Source of the DNA: Sphaerochaeta pleomorpha str. Grapes | GTDB taxonomy: Bacteria; Spirochaetota; Spirochaetia; Sphaerochaetales; Sphaerochaetaceae | Direction of reading: 5' to 3' | Length of the DNA: 64,000 bases | NCBI RefSeq assembly: GCF_000236685.1 | Contig: NC_016633.1 | Location: 248,001-312,000, forward strand | Part shown: in pieces, positions 25,513 to 34,758 of the stretch | How the letters are laid out: each line of letters starts with the position of its first letter | How positions within the stretch are numbered: position 1 is the first letter of the stretch | Notes under the pieces: generated by a model | What the model was told of the DNA's origin: nothing | Database searches by the model: none | What the model saw: only the letters and a program-made list of their open reading frames with translations | Program-made: the position numbers and the translations under genes

Positions 25513-26757
25513 ATGAAAAAAGCAGGCTTGTTTTGTATTACTATGATTGTCATGTTTTCTTTCGTCGGCTGTACGACCCTCAGTACAGCACCACAGCAAA
25601 TTACATTTGCTGAAAAAACTGATGCCGCATATCTGTCTGAATACTTTGGAATTGCGGAATTTACCCAAGACGTCGATGCAAAGGCTTTCGATGCTGCAAT
25701 GTTGAAAGTAGTAGGGGAGGATGTCGTAGATGAAAATGATTTCAATGTGATAAAAGTAATGATCGATGCAACCGCTCTTACGAAATTGGCAGCGACTTAT
25801 ACCGATGCAAAAGCTTCGGCACGCTTGGTTAAGGCTGGAATCGAGGGTGTGAGTGGGGATGATGCAAAATATCTTGCATGTGCCCTCGATGCCAATTTAC
25901 TCCTTCCTGCTGCGGCAAAAGAGCTTATCGAAACAGGTGCCCTCGACAGCGACATGGCTACCTACTTGTTAATGAATATCGCACAGGCCAATGGTTCTGC
26001 CAGAAATTATATTGGTAACACAAGCGATGCAAATATCTTACAGAAAATTTCTGAAGTCTTTGATGGATTCAGTCTTTACTCCGATGGTAATCTCGATGCA
26101 ATCGGTGCCCGTGCAGTACAGGATAAAGCCTCTACCGGATATAATCTGAAAATTGACAGCGAAGATGCAAAGTTTCTCCCTTCTTTGACCATCCAATATG
26201 GACATAGTGATGAAGTCCATCTGAAGCAGCTTGTTGTGCTTTTGGCAAGTGAAGGCATTGACGCAAAAATGCAGATTGAACCTAAAGTATCCATCTACGA
26301 GTATCTTCTCGACTGGGGTCCCATTCCTGAACCAAGCCCCTTCTACATGGTGGAAAAATTCAGCGATGATTTGTATCTGGTGCATGCAGTTGAATATGAT
26401 ACAAAATTTGAATTTGCTACCGGTGAAGATTTGAAAAAATTTGACACTATTATCAATACGTATGCAAAGAAGAATGAGGAGAACCAGAAAGAGGGTAGCA
26501 AGGTAAAACTCATACAGGGTGCCTGGTGGCAGCCACTGTACAGTGCAAGCTTCAATCCCGATGAATCTTCCTATAAAGAAATCGTAGACTGCGTCCTTGC
26601 AGAGGCTGGCTATTCCATTCATCCCTTCTCTGTCAAGGAAAACAGTAATGCGCTCAGTACCAAGCTGGAAAACCTCAGTGGGATCCCTGTACAGCAGAAA
26701 CCTCTTTATGTGAATAATGCTTTCTACAGGTATATCACAGGCGAAGATTTCCAATAA
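25513..26757 (+). CDS. Lipoprotein of unknown function
   Basis: 414 residues. The signal peptide ends in the lipobox FVGC, so the mature protein starts at Cys20 and is membrane-anchored. The first half is helical and Ala/Asp-rich with repeated phrases (DAKAFDAAMLKVVGEDV, DAKASARLVKAGIEGVSGDDAKYLACALDANLLL). The second half looks beta-rich and aromatic (SIYEYLLDWGPIPEPSPFYMVEKFSDDLYLV, KLIQGAWWQPLYSASFNPD). I recognise no family. A GGAGCACTTA ribosome site precedes the ATG and a strong hairpin follows the stop, so it is monocistronic. Confidence 0.8.
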   Translation: MKKAGLFCITMIVMFSFVGCTTLSTAPQQITFAEKTDAAYLSEYFGIAEFTQDVDAKAFDAAMLKVVGEDVVDENDFNVIKVMIDATALTKLAATYTDAKASARLVKAGIEGVSGDDAKYLACALDANLLLPAAAKELIETGALDSDMATYLLMNIAQANGSARNYIGNTSDANILQKISEVFDGFSLYSDGNLDAIGARAVQDKASTGYNLKIDSEDAKFLPSLTIQYGHSDEVHLKQLVVLLASEGIDAKMQIEPKVSIYEYLLDWGPIPEPSPFYMVEKFSDDLYLVHAVEYDTKFEFATGEDLKKFDTIINTYAKKNEENQKEGSKVKLIQGAWWQPLYSASFNPDESSYKEIVDCVLAEAGYSIHPFSVKENSNALSTKLENLSGIPVQQKPLYVNNAFYRYITGEDFQ

Positions 26758-26767
26758 ACGACTTTGT

Positions 26768-26806
26768 ATGACCATCGCGCACAATATTGGTTGGCACGAT
26801 GGTCAT
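26768..26806 (+). terminator. Hairpin after the lipoprotein gene
   Basis: ATGACCATCG (26768-26777) pairs perfectly with CGATGGTCAT (26797-26806), starting 11 nt after the stop codon. The following T-run is short. Confidence 0.65.
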
Positions 26807-26867
26807 GTTGGAAGTAGAATAGCAACTGTGAGACCAAGAAAAATGCAAGGAAAGAGGATGGTAGGCA

Positions 26868-27617
26868 ATGATTCCCTATGTAAGGCAAAGTAAAATATAC
26901 GACTACATCAAGATTCGTACTATTGTATATCTTGATGAGTTGGTGGAATTTACAAAAGTCTCAATGCCCACCGTCCGGCGTGATCTGAAAGTACTCCAGG
27001 ATGAAGGGAAAATAATCCTTCTCAATGGTGGGGGTGTCAAGGTCAGCGAGGTTGTCGATCACTCGGTCGTTGGCCGCCTAGAGGTAAATGCTGAGGAAAA
27101 ATTTATAATTTGTGCCAAGGCAGCCCAATATGTAGAACCTAATGATTTTATCTATCTGGGGCCGGGTACAACCGAGAACTATCTCATTAGTTTCCTTGCC
27201 GGCAAGAATGTCACCGTTGTGACCAATGGAATCTTTCATGTGAATAAATTAATTGAACATTCTATCAAGACAATCCTTATAGGTGGTCAGATGGATAACA
27301 ATCTGGGCATTACCTATGGGGCGGAAGTATATGATAAAATCAATAAAATGAATTTCACCTCTTGCTTCATCGGGGCAAGCGGAGTATCGGAAAAATGCGT
27401 TTCTTCATTTGATAACTACACTGCAGTGATAAATGAAAAAGTAATGGAACGATCGGCAAAAAAGATTCTCATGGTTGATTCTACTAAGATAAACAATGTC
27501 TCCCATTATGTATTTGGAGAAATCAAGGACTTTGATCACATCATCACCACAGATAAAGCTGTTATCCATTTCACGAATATTGAAAATTTTGTCATTGCTG
27601 ACAAATTTGATATCTGA
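26868..27617 (+). CDS. DeoR-family transcriptional regulator
   Basis: 249 residues. The N-terminal helix-turn-helix (IRTIVYLDELVEFTKVSMPTVRRDLKVL) is followed by the DeoR wing LLNGGGVKVSE. The effector domain has YLGPGTTENYLISFL, VTVVTNGIFHVNKL, ILIGGQMDNN, FIGASGVS and KKILMVDSTKIN, all typical of the DeoR sensor fold that binds phosphorylated sugars. The methylthioribose-1-phosphate or deoxyribose-phosphate type products of the adjacent enzymes are plausible effectors. It is 38 nt from the MTA phosphorylase gene and reads in the same direction, so it probably controls the salvage/import cluster including itself. Confidence 0.92.
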   Translation: MIPYVRQSKIYDYIKIRTIVYLDELVEFTKVSMPTVRRDLKVLQDEGKIILLNGGGVKVSEVVDHSVVGRLEVNAEEKFIICAKAAQYVEPNDFIYLGPGTTENYLISFLAGKNVTVVTNGIFHVNKLIEHSIKTILIGGQMDNNLGITYGAEVYDKINKMNFTSCFIGASGVSEKCVSSFDNYTAVINEKVMERSAKKILMVDSTKINNVSHYVFGEIKDFDHIITTDKAVIHFTNIENFVIADKFDI

Positions 27618-27655
27618 CAGCCTGGGATGGCAGTAACTAAGAGAAAAGGTACACT

Positions 27656-28429
27656 ATGAACAAAGCAATCATTGGGGGAACAGGTGCAAGCTCTTTGCCC
27701 AACAGCTCGGGCCCCCATATCATCGATACTGTATATGGGTCTGTAGAGACGTATACGATTACAATCGGAAACGAAGAAATTCTTTTTTTACCACGCCATG
27801 GGTCTGGGCATACAACACCACCGCATGCAATTAATTTCCGTGCCAATTGTATGGCACTTAAGCAAATGGGGGTTACCTATGTCTATGCGCTTGCAACCAG
27901 CGGTTCCCTGGATAACGAGGTAAAGGAAGGCTCCATCGTGATAATCGAGGATTTCCTCGATTTTACCACCAATAGGGTCAAGACCTTCTTTGACGGTTCT
28001 GATAAGAAGATTGCCCATACAGATATGAGCGACCCTTACTGTAATCAATTGCGAAAGCTTTTCAAACAGAAAGCGGCACAAAAACAGATCCCTGTTGCAG
28101 ATAACGGAGTGTATGTTTGCACCGACGGCCCCCGGTTTGAAGGAAAAAGCGAGATAAGGATGTACAAAAACCTTGGAGGGACAATCGTCGGTATGACAGG
28201 CATCCCAGAAGTGTTTTTGGCAAAGGAATTGAACATCTGTTATTCTGCGATCGGCCTCATCTCTAATATGGCCTGTGGTATTACCCAGGAAAACCTTGCA
28301 GGTATCGACCATAAAACTGTTGTCCAAAAGGCAACAAAAGATGCCTTGGATATTATCTGTGATATTTTTGCCGATAATCAACTCGATCAGAACCATTGTC
28401 AATGTACCGAGGCTGTGCTGCATGTATAA
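27656..28429 (+). CDS. mtnP: 5'-methylthioadenosine / purine nucleoside phosphorylase
   Basis: 257 residues. It opens with AIIGGTGASSLP, the phosphate loop of the MTAP/PNP-2 family. It continues with FLPRHGSGHTTPPHAINFRAN, a near-signature stretch, YALATSGSL, TDGPRFEGKSEIRMYKNLGG (substrate pocket with the family Glu), GMTGIPEVFLAKELN and CYSAIGLISNMACGI. MTAP splits methylthioadenosine and phosphate into adenine and methylthioribose-1-phosphate; relatives accept other 6-aminopurine nucleosides. Placement directly before mtnA makes the methylthioadenosine reaction likely, though 5'-deoxyadenosine is also possible. Confidence 0.92.
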   Translation: MNKAIIGGTGASSLPNSSGPHIIDTVYGSVETYTITIGNEEILFLPRHGSGHTTPPHAINFRANCMALKQMGVTYVYALATSGSLDNEVKEGSIVIIEDFLDFTTNRVKTFFDGSDKKIAHTDMSDPYCNQLRKLFKQKAAQKQIPVADNGVYVCTDGPRFEGKSEIRMYKNLGGTIVGMTGIPEVFLAKELNICYSAIGLISNMACGITQENLAGIDHKTVVQKATKDALDIICDIFADNQLDQNHCQCTEAVLHV

Positions 28430-28496
28430 CCAGGTTCCCCCTACCATAACGCTTGAATATAGTAAGGCATAGCAAATACAAACCATAGGAAAAACA

Positions 28497-29558
28497 ATGA
28501 ATACGATGTTACCGGTTACCTTGCATAGCGATGCAACAAAACTCTTGTTGCTGGACCAGACCGAACTCCCGACAATAGAAAAATTTTTGGAAATAGATAC
28601 GAGGGAAGACCTATATGAAGCGATAAAAAAACTCCGTGTACGGGGAGCCCCTGCCATTGGGGTAGCTGCTGCCTATGGCGTATACGTATGTATGAGAAAA
28701 GAAACGTATGCTTCTCTTGATGAGATGCAGAAAGATTTCTCATCTTTGAAAAGCTATCTGGCCAGTTCTCGTCCCACTGCGGTAAATTTATTCTGGGCTT
28801 TGAACCGCATGGAAGTGCGATTTATTACTGAATGCACTCTAAAAACCAGTACACAGGATTCGGTATTGACAGGCTTGTTGGCTGAGAGCAAAGCAATCTT
28901 CGATGAGGACCAGAAGATGTCCATAGCAATAGGAAAACATGGTCTTACACTTTTTTCAAAACATATGGGGATTATGACACACTGTAACGCAGGAGGTTTG
29001 GCGACCACTGGGTACGGAACGGCCTTGGCACCCATCTATCTTGGCTTTGAACAAGGGTATGACTTCAAGGTATATGCTAATGAAACCCGACCCTTGCTCC
29101 AAGGTTCACGGTTGACTGCCTATGAACTGAACAAAGTCGGAATCGATGTCACGGTGCTGTGCGACAACATGGCTTCTTTGGTCATGAAGCAAGGGAAAAT
29201 CGATGCCATTATCGTGGGAGCGGACAGAATTGCTGCAAATGGCGATACAGCGAATAAAATCGGGACCTCGGGCGTAGCCATATTGGCTAAGGAATATGGT
29301 ATTCCTTTCTATGTGGCTGCTCCTACCTCGACCTTCGATTTGGAGACAGCCATTGGGGATGATATAGAAATCGAAATCCGTGACGGTGAAGAAGTAATCA
29401 ATGGATTCGGCAAAAGAACCGGTCCTGAGGGAGTCAAGGTGTATAATCCGGCATTCGATGTGACAGCGAGTAAATATATTACCGCTATCATCACCGAACG
29501 GGGGATCATTACCCATCCTGACAGGGAATCGGTGACGAGCCATCTTAAAAACAAATAA
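28497..29558 (+). CDS. mtnA: S-methyl-5-thioribose-1-phosphate isomerase
   Basis: 353 residues, full length for MtnA. RVRGAPAIGVAAAYGVYV, MTHCNAGGLATTGYGTALAPI (with the catalytic Cys) and VYANETRPLLQGSRLTAYEL are present. So are VGADRIAANGDTANKIGT (with the catalytic Asp) and YVAAPTSTFDLE; these distinguish it from eIF2B subunits, to which it is related. It converts the aldose methylthioribose-1-phosphate to methylthioribulose-1-phosphate, or the 5'-deoxyribose equivalent in the 5'-deoxyadenosine route. The next enzyme of the methionine salvage pathway (MtnB) or the aldolase of the DHAP shunt is not in the window. The ribosome site is a weak AGGA. Confidence 0.95.
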   Translation: MNTMLPVTLHSDATKLLLLDQTELPTIEKFLEIDTREDLYEAIKKLRVRGAPAIGVAAAYGVYVCMRKETYASLDEMQKDFSSLKSYLASSRPTAVNLFWALNRMEVRFITECTLKTSTQDSVLTGLLAESKAIFDEDQKMSIAIGKHGLTLFSKHMGIMTHCNAGGLATTGYGTALAPIYLGFEQGYDFKVYANETRPLLQGSRLTAYELNKVGIDVTVLCDNMASLVMKQGKIDAIIVGADRIAANGDTANKIGTSGVAILAKEYGIPFYVAAPTSTFDLETAIGDDIEIEIRDGEEVINGFGKRTGPEGVKVYNPAFDVTASKYITAIITERGIITHPDRESVTSHLKNK

Positions 29559-29708
29559 TTTTCCAGAGCTGAAGGGTGAAGGTTTAATAATCTGGAATAT
29601 ATGGTTGTGTAAAAATATCATTGTAGGGTGTCTGTAAGGATTCGGTTGAAGAAACAAATACAGCTACCGTAAAATGATGAAAAAATAACATTGTAAGGGG
29701 AGACAGAC

Positions 29709-30833
29709 ATGAAAAGATTTCTAGTAGTACTGACACTTGTATTGATTTCAAGTGTGGCATTCGCAGCTGGTAATGCAGAAAAACAGGGTTCTCAGCAAGT
29801 GGGACTGAACATTGCAATTATCACCACTCCGTCTGGGGTTGATGATGGGTCTTTCAATGAAGATAACTATGATGGAATACTTGCCTTTATTGCAAACCAT
29901 CCTGAAGCAAAAGTAACTGCCATCAGAGAGCCCAGTGGCGATGTAGCCATGGCTTTGAAAGCTGTATCTGATGTTGTGGCTGAATATGATGTGCTGGTCT
30001 GCACAGGATTCCAGTTCTCCGGAATTGGCGAACTGGCCAAGGAAAACCCCGAGACAAAGTTCATTCTTGTCGATACCTATCCTACCGATAAGGCTGGAAA
30101 CAGCATTGAATTGCCCAATGTCTATGCTATGCAGTTTGCAGAGCAGGAGTCAGGGTTCTTTGCCGGCGTGGCAGCTGCCTTGGAAACCAAGACCAATAAG
30201 GTTGCTGTAGTCAATGGGGTTGCTTATCCGTCAAATGTAAACTATCAATACGGCTTTGAATGCGGCGTCATCTATTCCAATGCAAAATTTGGAACAAAGG
30301 CTGAATTGGTTGAGCTTGCTTCACAGGCTGGAACCGATGTAACCGGAGCTAATGTCGGTGGAAACTATGTAGGATCCTTTGCCGATGAAGCTTCAGGCAA
30401 GATTCTTGGCGAGCAATTGCTTGCTCAGGGTTGTGATATTATTTTCGTTGCTGCAGGTGCAAGTGGCAATGGTGTCTTTACTGCTGCAAAAGAAAGCAAC
30501 GGTAAACTAAAGTGTATCGGTTGTGATGTCGACCAGTGGAACGATGGTGTCTATGGTGATAAGAATATCATACTGTCCAGTGTTCTCAAGGTCATGTCTT
30601 TAAACGTCGAGAGAGCTTTGAATAAAATACAAGATGGTACTTTCAAGGGAGCAAACGTACTTTTGAGAGCCGATTCCGATTCAACCGGCATTGTAAAGAC
30701 TGCCGGTCGTCAGCAAATGCAGGCTTCTACCATTGAAAAACTGGATACTGCTTATTCTTTGGTAAAGAACGGGACTCTTGTTCCAGCTTCAAATTTCGGG
30801 GGATTCTCTCCTGAACAATTCATTGTCAAATAA
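29709..30833 (+). CDS. BMP/PnrA-like nucleoside-binding protein of an ABC importer
   Basis: 374 residues with a signal peptide (MKRFLVVLTLVLISSVAFAA), cleaved by signal peptidase I because no lipobox Cys is present, unlike the lipoprotein PnrA/Tp0319. The mature part has the BMP pattern: IAIITTPSGVDDGSFNEDNYDG, VCTGFQFSGIGELA, FAEQESGFFAGVAAAL, DIIFVAAGASGNGVFTAA, GCDVDQWNDGVYGDKNIILSSVLKVM. BMP proteins bind purine nucleosides. The conserved Asp of VDDGSFN and the Asp of DVDQW fit the ligand pocket known in PnrA. Ahead of an ATPase and two permeases, it forms the import system of the cluster, probably for the MTA-type nucleosides metabolised by the preceding two enzymes. Confidence 0.93.
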   Translation: MKRFLVVLTLVLISSVAFAAGNAEKQGSQQVGLNIAIITTPSGVDDGSFNEDNYDGILAFIANHPEAKVTAIREPSGDVAMALKAVSDVVAEYDVLVCTGFQFSGIGELAKENPETKFILVDTYPTDKAGNSIELPNVYAMQFAEQESGFFAGVAAALETKTNKVAVVNGVAYPSNVNYQYGFECGVIYSNAKFGTKAELVELASQAGTDVTGANVGGNYVGSFADEASGKILGEQLLAQGCDIIFVAAGASGNGVFTAAKESNGKLKCIGCDVDQWNDGVYGDKNIILSSVLKVMSLNVERALNKIQDGTFKGANVLLRADSDSTGIVKTAGRQQMQASTIEKLDTAYSLVKNGTLVPASNFGGFSPEQFIVK

Positions 30834-30852
30834 GTAAGTGGTTCTTGCTATT

Positions 30853-30874
30853 GGGGGACAGTAATACGTCCCCC
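30853..30874 (+). promoter_or_regulatory. GC hairpin between binding-protein and ATPase genes
   Basis: GGGGGAC (30853-30859) pairs with GTCCCCC (30868-30874) across 8 nt and is followed by ACGATTTTGTG. Placed 20 nt after the binding-protein stop, it probably reduces read-through and so lowers ATPase expression relative to the binding protein. Confidence 0.55.
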
Positions 30875-30974
30875 ACGATTTTGTGCATACTGATTTTTGA
30901 ACTGTTTAGCATATCTTTTTGTAGAGAAAAAAAAGCAAGTCAGATAAGATACGTTTTTTGTGGGGGGCCCGTAC

Positions 30975-32513
30975 GTGGATACTTTGGTAGAATTCAAGCA
31001 TATAACCAAGCGTTTCCCTGGTATCATTGCAAATAATGACATTTCCCTGAAAATCGAGAAAGGTGAAATATTTGCAATTCTCGGAGAAAATGGTGCTGGG
31101 AAATCAACACTTATGAGCATGCTGTTCGGCATGTATTTACCGGATGCCGGTGAAATCCATGTACGTGGAAAACTTGAAAGGATCAGCTCACCACTGGTTG
31201 CGAATAATCTCAATATAGGCATGGTGCATCAGCATTTCAAGCTTGTTGAGAACCAGACGATTACTGAGAATATTATCATGGGAATTGAACCGGTCAAACG
31301 AAAACTGGGGCTTTTTCCTTATGTGGATTTGGAAACGGCCAATAGGAAAGTCAAAGAGATTTCCGAGGCCTACCATCTGGAGGTAAACCCTACCGATGTA
31401 ATTCAGGACCTTCCTGTTTCCACTAGGCAACGAGTCGAAATTCTCAAAATGCTCTACCGAAATGCCGAGATCCTTATTTTTGACGAACCAACAGCTGTAT
31501 TGACTCCCCAGGAAATTGAATCGTTGCTCCATATCATTCAAAATTTGCGGGATAACGGTAAGACAATCATTTTGATTACCCATAAGCTGGATGAAATAAA
31601 AAAGATTTCGGATCGCTGTGCTGTCTTGTGCAAGGGCCAATTGGTCGGGGTTCTCCCTGTGGCGACTACTTCAACGAATGAGATGTCCGCACTCATGGTA
31701 GGCCATGAAATATCCGATACGATTGTAAAGACTGAATATAGAGCGGGTGAGGAAGTCTTGAAAGTAGAAAACCTGCAGGTAATATCGAATCAGAATGTCA
31801 CTTTGGTTGATAATGTAAGTTTTTCCGTACATCGCGGGGAAATACTTGCCATAGCCGGGGTAGCCGGTAATGGACAAGTAGAGATTGCTGACGCGATTGC
31901 TGGCCTGACTCCCCTTGCCCAAGGCAGTATTATGCTTGGCGGTCACGATATTTCGCATGAGAACGTGCGCAAACGAATCGAAGGTGGCATTGCCTATATT
32001 CCTGAAGACCGCCACTCAGTAGGGCTTATCTTGGACTTGAGTCTCAGGGAGAATCTCTGTTTGAAACAGTATTATCAGCAACCGTATTGCAAACAGAATG
32101 GAATCCTCGATTTTCCCAATATGGAAAAGTTAGGCAGCCAGCTGATCTCAGATTTCGATATACGATGCAGCAGTGGCGATGACACTATTGTAAGGAGCAT
32201 GAGCGGGGGAAACCAGCAGAAGGCGATTATTGCCCGGGAAATCCAGCTGAATGCAAAGCTGCTGATCTTTGTGCAACCTACCCGGGGGCTCGATGTCGGG
32301 GCTATTGAAGCCATTCACCAAAGGATCAATGCTCTTCGTTCGGAGGGTAAGGCGATTCTTTTGATCTCGTTGGAATTGGATGAGGTCATGAAGCTGGCCG
32401 ACACTATTCTGGTTATGTATAATGGTCGTATCCAAACAATAAGGAAGGCCTCTGAACTCACGAAACTGCAAGTTGGTGAATATATGATGGGGGTTCATGT
32501 TGAAAAAAAATAA
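30975..32513 (+). CDS. Nucleoside ABC transporter ATPase with two nucleotide-binding domains
   Basis: 512 residues from a GTG at 30975 preceded by a run of six G; a GTG 15 nt further up is possible but sits on the G-run. The first domain has Walker A GENGAGKST, a degenerate signature region (PVSTRQRVEIL) and Walker B ILIFDEPTAVL. The second domain has a modified Walker A (GVAGNGQVEIADA, no GKS/T), MSGGNQQKAIIAREI and PTRGLDVGAIEA. This asymmetry is the norm for RbsA/YufO-type sugar and nucleoside importers, where one site is catalytically dominant. It works with the two permeases encoded downstream; the stop lies 14 nt inside the next gene. Confidence 0.94.
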   Translation: MDTLVEFKHITKRFPGIIANNDISLKIEKGEIFAILGENGAGKSTLMSMLFGMYLPDAGEIHVRGKLERISSPLVANNLNIGMVHQHFKLVENQTITENIIMGIEPVKRKLGLFPYVDLETANRKVKEISEAYHLEVNPTDVIQDLPVSTRQRVEILKMLYRNAEILIFDEPTAVLTPQEIESLLHIIQNLRDNGKTIILITHKLDEIKKISDRCAVLCKGQLVGVLPVATTSTNEMSALMVGHEISDTIVKTEYRAGEEVLKVENLQVISNQNVTLVDNVSFSVHRGEILAIAGVAGNGQVEIADAIAGLTPLAQGSIMLGGHDISHENVRKRIEGGIAYIPEDRHSVGLILDLSLRENLCLKQYYQQPYCKQNGILDFPNMEKLGSQLISDFDIRCSSGDDTIVRSMSGGNQQKAIIAREIQLNAKLLIFVQPTRGLDVGAIEAIHQRINALRSEGKAILLISLELDEVMKLADTILVMYNGRIQTIRKASELTKLQVGEYMMGVHVEKK

Positions 32514-33627
32514 TATAGGAAAGAGATTTCTTGTAGTATGTTGCGGGCCTGGGAAACACCAAGTCCTACGAACCTCGCTCTTTTGCATATTGATGAGCCT
32601 GTTTGCAGGGGGAATCTTGCTGCTGTTTTTGGGTGAAAACCCTCTTGTTGCCTACAAAAGCATCCTGCAAGGTGCTGGAATCCTTCCAAAGCTCCGCTAC
32701 GCAGGCAAAAAAAGCCAATTTACCGATTTTATGAGTTTACTCAATTATACTACGCCAATGATTTTTGCCGCCTTGTCGGTGGCTGTTGCCCTTACTTGCG
32801 GAATATTTAATATCTGCGTATCGGGAATTATGATTTTCTCGGGTTTCATTGCAACAATTCTCATTGGTTATACTTCACTCGACCCTGTGCTTGCCAAGGT
32901 TCTTGTGGTTCTCATCGGTGTGCTCTGTGGCAGTCTTATGGGTGTCTTGATCGGATACTTGAAATATCGCTTCAATATGAATGAAGTAGTCGTTGCCATT
33001 ATGCTCAACTACATCATCAATTATGTGGTGAGCTTCTTTATCCAGACAAAGTTCATCGATCCGATAACCAGACAGTCGGTAAGCATTAACCCCAATGCAA
33101 GGCTGACGCTGTTCGACTTTCCTGCCTTCGGACTTAAAATAGAGATTGCCCTTATGATCCCCGTTGCATTGGCTGCCGTGTTCGCCATCAGGTTCTTGAT
33201 GACAAGAACGCGTTTTGGTTTCGAGATGAAAGCGGTAGGACTAAATAGTACAGCTTCTAGGTATGCAGGGATGGAAGTACCCAAGATCATTGTCTCGACC
33301 ATGATACTCAGCGGTGCACTTGCAGGGCTTGCCGGGGTTACGTTTTATCTGGGAAGTAATGCTTCCATACAGCCAAGGGTGCTACCAGCTTTGGGTTTTG
33401 ATGCAATTGCGGTTGCGTTGCTTGGCAATCTCTCTGCTATAGGGAGTATGTTTGCATCCTTGTTGGTGGTAATTTTTGACTGTGGTACTACCTATATGTC
33501 TTCTCGGCTAGGGGTGCTGCGTGAGATTGCTGCCCTGATTACCAGTATCCTTTTGTTATTCAGTGCAATTGGAATTTTCTTCCGGTCGCTGGCAAACCGG
33601 TATGCCCATGAAATAGAGGAGAATTGA
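32497..33627 (+). CDS. Nucleoside ABC transporter permease (YufP-like)
   Basis: 376 residues. A cytoplasmic start (MLKKNNIGKRF) is followed by about eight or nine hydrophobic helices of the BPD_transp_2 family. Typical stretches are LNYTTPMIFAALSVAVALTCGIFNI, VAIMLNYIINYVVSFF, GLNSTASRYAGMEVPKI (the cytoplasmic loop contacting the ATPase) and GFDAIAVALLGNLSAIGS. It starts within the ATPase gene (ATG at 32497, overlap 17 nt). It pairs with the permease encoded next. Confidence 0.93.
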   Translation: MLKKNNIGKRFLVVCCGPGKHQVLRTSLFCILMSLFAGGILLLFLGENPLVAYKSILQGAGILPKLRYAGKKSQFTDFMSLLNYTTPMIFAALSVAVALTCGIFNICVSGIMIFSGFIATILIGYTSLDPVLAKVLVVLIGVLCGSLMGVLIGYLKYRFNMNEVVVAIMLNYIINYVVSFFIQTKFIDPITRQSVSINPNARLTLFDFPAFGLKIEIALMIPVALAAVFAIRFLMTRTRFGFEMKAVGLNSTASRYAGMEVPKIIVSTMILSGALAGLAGVTFYLGSNASIQPRVLPALGFDAIAVALLGNLSAIGSMFASLLVVIFDCGTTYMSSRLGVLREIAALITSILLLFSAIGIFFRSLANRYAHEIEEN

Positions 33628-33632
33628 AGACT

Positions 33633-34592
33633 ATGAATAGCATAATTATTGATGGGTTGTCGTTCTCTCTTCCTCTTTTTATCATTGCCCTCGGTGGAAT
33701 CTATTGTGAGGGTAGTGGAGTTATCAACCTAGCTCTGGAAGGATTGCTGGGTTTCGGGGCCTTTTTTGGTGGACTAAGTTTTGCCTTGCTGAGTGCAACA
33801 TTTTTAGGAAATTCTCCATCGCTAATCTATCTGTCGTTGTTCTTTGCAATGTTTGGGGGAGCTTTGTTTGCCGGTCTGCATGGCTTGATGTGTATCAAGT
33901 TCAAGGCAAACCAGGTGATCAGCGGGGTAGTAATCAATATGTTGTCCGTTTCCCTCACTGCGTTTTTCGCCAATCAGATCAATGCTTCGGTATTTGGCCA
34001 TGCTTCCAACAAATTCCAGCTGGAGATTTTCCCACGCGTAACGATTCCCTTCATATCGAAGATTCCTGTTCTCGGTGCTTTTTCTACCAATATGTATACG
34101 TTCGAATTCATTATTGTCATCGTTGCTTTATTTATGTGGTATCTACTGTATAAAACCCCTGCGGGTATGCGTCTGAGAGCCTGTGGGGATAATCCCCATG
34201 CGGTAGCAGCTTCTGGGGGGAATGTAAACAAAATCCGATTCTGGGCCATTATTGCTAGCGGGGCTATGGCTGGGCTTGGGGGGATGTGTTTTGCCTATTC
34301 GATTTCAACAAACTTCTCGCCTAGTATTTATATGGGATTTGGTTATCTTGCTATCGCTGCTTACATTTTCGGGAACTGGAAAATCGGCCCGACTTTTTTG
34401 GCTTGCATTCTGTTCGGGTTTGCCAGAAGTGCCGGGTATGTAATTGTCCAGAAGTTGCAGCTCCCGAGTTCTTATAGTGACTTGGTCCTGACTTTGCCGT
34501 ACATCCTGACTTTGGTATTGCTCATATTCTTCTCCAGTGCCAATAAGCCTCCATTGTCCCTTGGTGAGATTTACGACCAGTCGAAACGATAG
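33633..34592 (+). CDS. Nucleoside ABC transporter permease (YufQ-like)
   Basis: 319 residues, all-helical BPD_transp_2 permease. GIYCEGSGVINLALEGLLGFGAFF opens the family core, and LRACGDNPHAVAASGGNVNKIRFWAIIASGAMAGLGG is the conserved ATPase-contact loop plus helix. GFGYLAIAAYIFGNWKIGPT completes it. I prefer the ATG at 33633 to a TTG at 33624 because GAGGAG (33616-33621) is too close to the TTG. It is the last gene of the salvage/import cluster. Confidence 0.92.
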   Translation: MNSIIIDGLSFSLPLFIIALGGIYCEGSGVINLALEGLLGFGAFFGGLSFALLSATFLGNSPSLIYLSLFFAMFGGALFAGLHGLMCIKFKANQVISGVVINMLSVSLTAFFANQINASVFGHASNKFQLEIFPRVTIPFISKIPVLGAFSTNMYTFEFIIVIVALFMWYLLYKTPAGMRLRACGDNPHAVAASGGNVNKIRFWAIIASGAMAGLGGMCFAYSISTNFSPSIYMGFGYLAIAAYIFGNWKIGPTFLACILFGFARSAGYVIVQKLQLPSSYSDLVLTLPYILTLVLLIFFSSANKPPLSLGEIYDQSKR

Positions 34593-34690
34593 AAAGAAGG
34601 AAATACGAACCGTCTGTGTTGTCTGAACTACTAGCGTGATTTCTTGCAACAATGAGAGACTGTAGTTGCAAAGACAGTATATGTACATGC

Positions 34691-34723
34691 TGAGATGCAT
34701 ACTTGCCGATGATTTGCATCTCA
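34691..34723 (+). terminator. Hairpin about 100 nt after the importer operon
   Basis: TGAGATGCA (34691-34699) pairs with TGCATCTCA (34715-34723) over 15 nt. The T-run is absent. The distance from the stop codon makes the assignment to the permease operon tentative. Confidence 0.45.
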
Positions 34724-34758
34724 ACAATATATTGATTACTCAATGAATACTCGCTTTA

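Noticed and set aside
29580-29708. Possible purine riboswitch upstream of the nucleoside-binding protein gene
   Set aside because: ATATATGG and CCGTAAA occur, but the conserved core (TTTCTACC and the matching loop) is missing and no terminator follows.
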